A stretch of 64,000 nucleotides of DNA from Cotesia glomerata (taxonomy: Eukaryota; Arthropoda; Insecta; Hymenoptera; Braconidae), in contig NC_058160.1 of the NCBI RefSeq assembly GCF_020080835.1, forward strand, positions 26,337,152-26,401,151, given 5' to 3'. Shown piece after piece: positions 60,200 through 64,000 of this stretch. Numbering within the stretch: the first letter of the stretch is position 1; the number at the start of each line of letters is the position of its first letter. Below the pieces are notes generated by a model. That model worked only from the letters and a program-made list of their open reading frames with translations. It searched no databases and was not told where the DNA came from. A program made the position numbers and the translations under genes.

Positions 60200-63100
60200 A
60201 TAACCAAAACTAAAATTTAATATTTTGAATTTTCCAATAAATTTTGAATTGATTTTATTTCTAAACTATCCGACCGATTAGGGTAACCTTTAAACTTAAC
60301 CTCGAGTATAGTTTAAAGAATGAGTATGTTGAGTTTCATGAAAATCCATCAAGAAATTCAAATACGGTAAACTTTTGTGAAAAATAATGCAATAGTAGAA
60401 TTAATCTCTATAAAATTCACTGAAAACAACACTTTTTTGGATCAATCGAGTGGAGATCAAACGAAAAAGTCTCATCTGGCTGCGAATAATCAAACCAGCA
60501 GTAGCAAGAGGATCGAAAAAAGAAATTGTGACATTGGCGATATTTTACACAACACAAAGATTTGTTGCTGGTGGTGTCATAGCTGTTACGAGTCGATGTG
60601 ACACCAGGTGGGGAGGTGTGCGGGAGCTGTAGCGTTAGCGTTAAGTCATATTATGGATAAAGTTGTAAACTCAAAGTATAGGGTAATCGAGAACGAGATA
60701 AAACGAGACTCGATCGTCGTCCTCACACATACAGACCCTAAACCGGGGAGAACACGTAACGCAGCGTTGTTATCTATTAGCTGAGCGTGATAAACGATTC
60801 GGTTCCTTCCTACGAAAACTTGCCATGTAAATTCAATACTGTGGGTGTTTTTGGTCGTGCTCTTATTCATGTAACATATATCTATAGAAATTCATCGAAT
60901 TAGTATCGAGTTAAAAGGGATCCTTTTCAAACAAACTATCAATTGTTTAAGATTATGTACGTATTTTACAGAAATGTGCAATTTAATTGTCTTGAATTTT
61001 CATTGAAAATAGTCACTGTTTGGCTGTGAAGTGGCAAAAAAAGGTGATACTTTATAGAATAGTTTTGTTGATAAAAAAAAGTTTTGAACTGGAGATAAAA
61101 TCAGAGATATTGAAGCCGGTATTTACTTTTTTGTGTTATAAATTCCGAGTGAGAAGCATACAAATAACAGACGGACAATCATATCGGTTTCTCGAGCATG
61201 GGAAGAGACTCCAGGTGCTCTAAAAAGATAAGCGCAAACGGGCGATGCATAGACGGCTCTCGCGTCCGGTTGTGCCCGATGCCACTCTGTTCTTCATGTA
61301 CAACACGCCTATAACTATAATACCGACACAGAGCTCGTGGAGATGAAATGAGGGCATGACGCCGTCTAGTTATTTAGTTGCCTTCGATATTGTATTGTTC
61401 TCACGCACATCGACAAAGGTATTCCCGTGTTGTGTGTTCCATTGAGATGAAGGAGGCCATCGAGTCGCCGACTGAGGGTGGTTCTAAAGTCGAGAAATGA
61501 TGTCGCGGCTTTTAACGGTTCCAATTAATCGACCTGGTTTTAATTCACTTTCAACTTAGAATGCTTTCAACAAAGAAGAAGGCAAAAATCTGATTGTGCA
61601 TGCTTGTGTTTGGAAGAAAGTAATGCATTTTTATACAATTCCTTTTTAAAAAAAGTTTTGTCGTCATGATTTAAAATTACTCTTTAGCAGGGAGTTTTCA
61701 CAAAAATTTAAATTTTGTATTCATTTTCATGATGGAATTTTTGAAAAATTTTGGTATTTTTTGACGCTTTAAAAATTCTTTAAAATAACTTTGATAAAAA
61801 TGAAAGAAAATCTAACAAAATTTTAATCTTGAATAACTTAAAAAAGTAAATTTATCAAAAAATCATCTCAACTTTTTTTTAGATCGTTCAATTTCCTATA
61901 AACAAAATATATATCATGTTAGCAGGTAAATTGCTTGTGAGTCAAGTTATAAAGTTTCAAACTTCGAAAATATTTTTTCCCATATTACTTCAATAGTAGA
62001 AGGAAAATTTCAATTTGCGATTTCCAAATTCCAATATTAAAGGCTCAATTTTTTAATTTTTTACAAGTTTATAGGAATAATTCACCACAAAAATCAAATT
62101 TTGTAATTGCAATTTCTTAGAATTCTTTTAAAACAGATGGCAATCGGTCGACTTGTTACCAGGAGACTTATTGTTGAGCTTTTGTGTAAATTTAATCCAT
62201 GAAATGTAAGCCACACTATTGGACATGGGTGGACAAAAAATAGTAGCCACTCGGGCAGATTTAGTGCAGCATGTACAATGTACCAAGAGGATATCTACCA
62301 TCCACATACATTCATCTCTATAGATATATCCCGCACCTCCGTATGTGTATTGTGTATGCAGTAGAGTACAGTCCAGTACGTGAGGACAATACGTTGAATC
62401 AATGTTGCCGTGTTCGGATCCTTTGAGCTTGAGCTTGAGCTTCGTGTACATTGGCTCTGATTCACGTGTTGGAAAATAAAAGCAGCGCAGGTGCCAGAAG
62501 AAACTCGTGATGATATAAATCTCGTCATTCTGGAAGAAAAGAAGCCAGGCGTTCGGATCTGAAAAATCCTCGGTAACCGGTAGAGTAGAACAGTCTCTGA
62601 CTAGAGCGAGCAGAGGGATAAATAAAGAAAGCAAGAATGTCAGTTTGCTGAAAAAGAAACGTTAGGGGATTATTACGGTTTTTTTTTCACCCCTTTCTAC
62701 TACTACTACCCTATCCACCGTCTGGTTAAACCTCATCTTGCTTTCTCTCTCTTTGTTTCTGTCTCTCTCCCTCTCATTCTACCTTTGCGCCCTCTCTTTT
62801 GCCTTCGTCTGCTTTCACTTCTTTGTAGACTCGTTTTTCCTCGAGCATTATCCGAACTGTTCGCTTGTACGGTTTTTTTTATTTTAATTTCTTTCTCTTT
62901 CAGCCAGATGCTTTTTCTTTTTTTTTTTTTAAAGGCTTTTTTAACAACGACCAGCTAATGGCGAAATTGCAGCGGTTAATTGCCAACTGGTTGTGCCCTT
63001 GCCTGTTGGGAAATGATCCGCGTGAAAAATACCGAATACCTATCGTCAGTAGCACAGACTAAAAACATTTAATTATTATTTTTCCTTTACTAGGATTGAA

Positions 63101-64000
63101 ATTTACGATTTTTAAATTTCATTACTATTTTATACGGTTAAACAAAAAAAAACTTGGATTTTTTTTGCTGTGCTCTTTTAATCAGTAAATAAGAAAAGCG
63201 AAAATTTTTGCTAATAATATTGACAGAAAAAAATTATTTACTGAAGACGAATAAAAATGAAGGGAAAGAAACAAGAGAATTATAGAATAAAAATATTTAA
63301 GGTTTAACGCTATAAATTTGTTGAAGTCGACGGCTCGAGAGATTGGAAAATTGATTCTTATCCCCGTTGGTTTATCAAGGGATACTGAGGTTACACAATA
63401 AATAATGTGAATCTCGGTTCAATGCTAAAATATTTATAATTTTATAATTATTATAATTCGAGAAATAATTGGAATTTAATAATGATCTATGAAAAAAATT
63501 TTTAATATGATTTGATAACAGAATTTGTGAGAAAAAAATTTTTTTACAAACCCATTGGTTTATTATCCTTATGATAAAAAATTCTCCCAGTGACTATAAA
63601 GTGTCACTAAGAGCAGAACTCAAAATACTATAATCCCGTAATTAAAGCATCAGATGATAAGTGTATCAAAATTCGTTAATTAATGACTTATGCCGGCGCT
63701 CAAGGAGAATTTTTCATTGCAATGTTAATTGAACGTGCTCGCATGGAATGATATCATGAATATCTCATATTATATAGTCACATCTATAGTCGGTTCAAAT
63801 ATAGGAGTAGGTGTACACAGACGCTCACGGCAACATCAAAAGTACAACTAAGTCATACATACACTCCACACTACAGCCAAGTGTCCTTTTGGGAGATATC
63901 ACTCCACTGTGAGCTTTTTGATGATGGTGCTCCTATTAGCCGGGACTCCGGGCTTTGAAAACGAGAATGAGCCGACTGTCACCTCGGGGGATTTTCTGCA
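60200..64000. other. Non-coding DNA to the end of the window
   Basis: GC-richer patches at 60.44-60.8, 61.2-61.5 and 62.12-62.63 kb, a pyrimidine-rich stretch at 62.68-62.83 kb, AT-rich elsewhere. The antisense open stretch at 62128-62634 starts at a TTG and is not accepted as a gene. Confidence 0.45.

Noticed and set aside
62128..62634. 168-codon antisense open stretch with a signal-peptide-like beginning
   Set aside because: The hydrophobic beginning starts at TTG. The first true ATG comes after that segment, and the KLKLKLK part comes from a GAGCTT repeat.

Overview
This 64 kb window looks like nuclear DNA of an arthropod, most likely an insect. It is strongly AT-rich, full of microsatellites, holds no long intact gene and no bacterial-style operon, and carries a tRNA-derived SINE and many short palindromic DNA transposons. 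A hymenopteran (parasitoid wasp) origin fits the look of the repeats, but that is my impression and not something the sequence proves.

Coding content is sparse. The best reading is that much of the window is intron and 5' regulatory sequence of one large plus-strand gene. Two short exons are well supported by splice sites, base composition and phase. One, at about 22.1-22.26 kb, has a 5'UTR, a start codon and 28 codons. The other, at 57.5 kb, has 19 codons. Both are in phase 0, so they would join directly across a 35 kb intron. A third open stretch (37.46-38.03 kb) ends in a phase-0 donor just after an ATG and could be an alternative upstream exon. A GC/CpG-rich segment at 35.5-36.0 kb has an initiator plus a correctly spaced DPE and could be a second promoter. 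I do not recognise the protein, and the rest of the gene would lie outside the window.

Layout: 0-10 kb holds AT-rich DNA, a GGAGTGA palindrome cluster, two TA-flanked MITEs and microsatellites. 10.0-10.6 kb holds an inverted-repeat element with a terminal hairpin. 17.0-17.8 kb holds a TTAA-flanked inverted-repeat element. 19.26-20.49 kb is a nested repeat: a foldback element split by a SINE, the SINE split by a MITE, and the foldback split again by a second MITE. 22 kb holds the first exon. 22-35 kb is plain intron-like DNA. 35.5-38 kb holds the possible promoter and alternative exon. 43.2-43.9 kb holds a second hairpin element with the architecture of the 10 kb one but different stem sequence. 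49.3-49.9 kb holds a TTAA-flanked element with four subterminal repeats and a short coding-like relic. 54 kb holds a second copy of the nested MITE. 57.5 kb holds the second exon. 57.6-64 kb is non-coding, with one further inverted-repeat element.

I found no CRISPR array, viral gene, intact transposase or multi-gene system. The most informative signals are the nested transposon stack and the two diverged elements whose terminal hairpins keep their pairing although their stem sequences differ.
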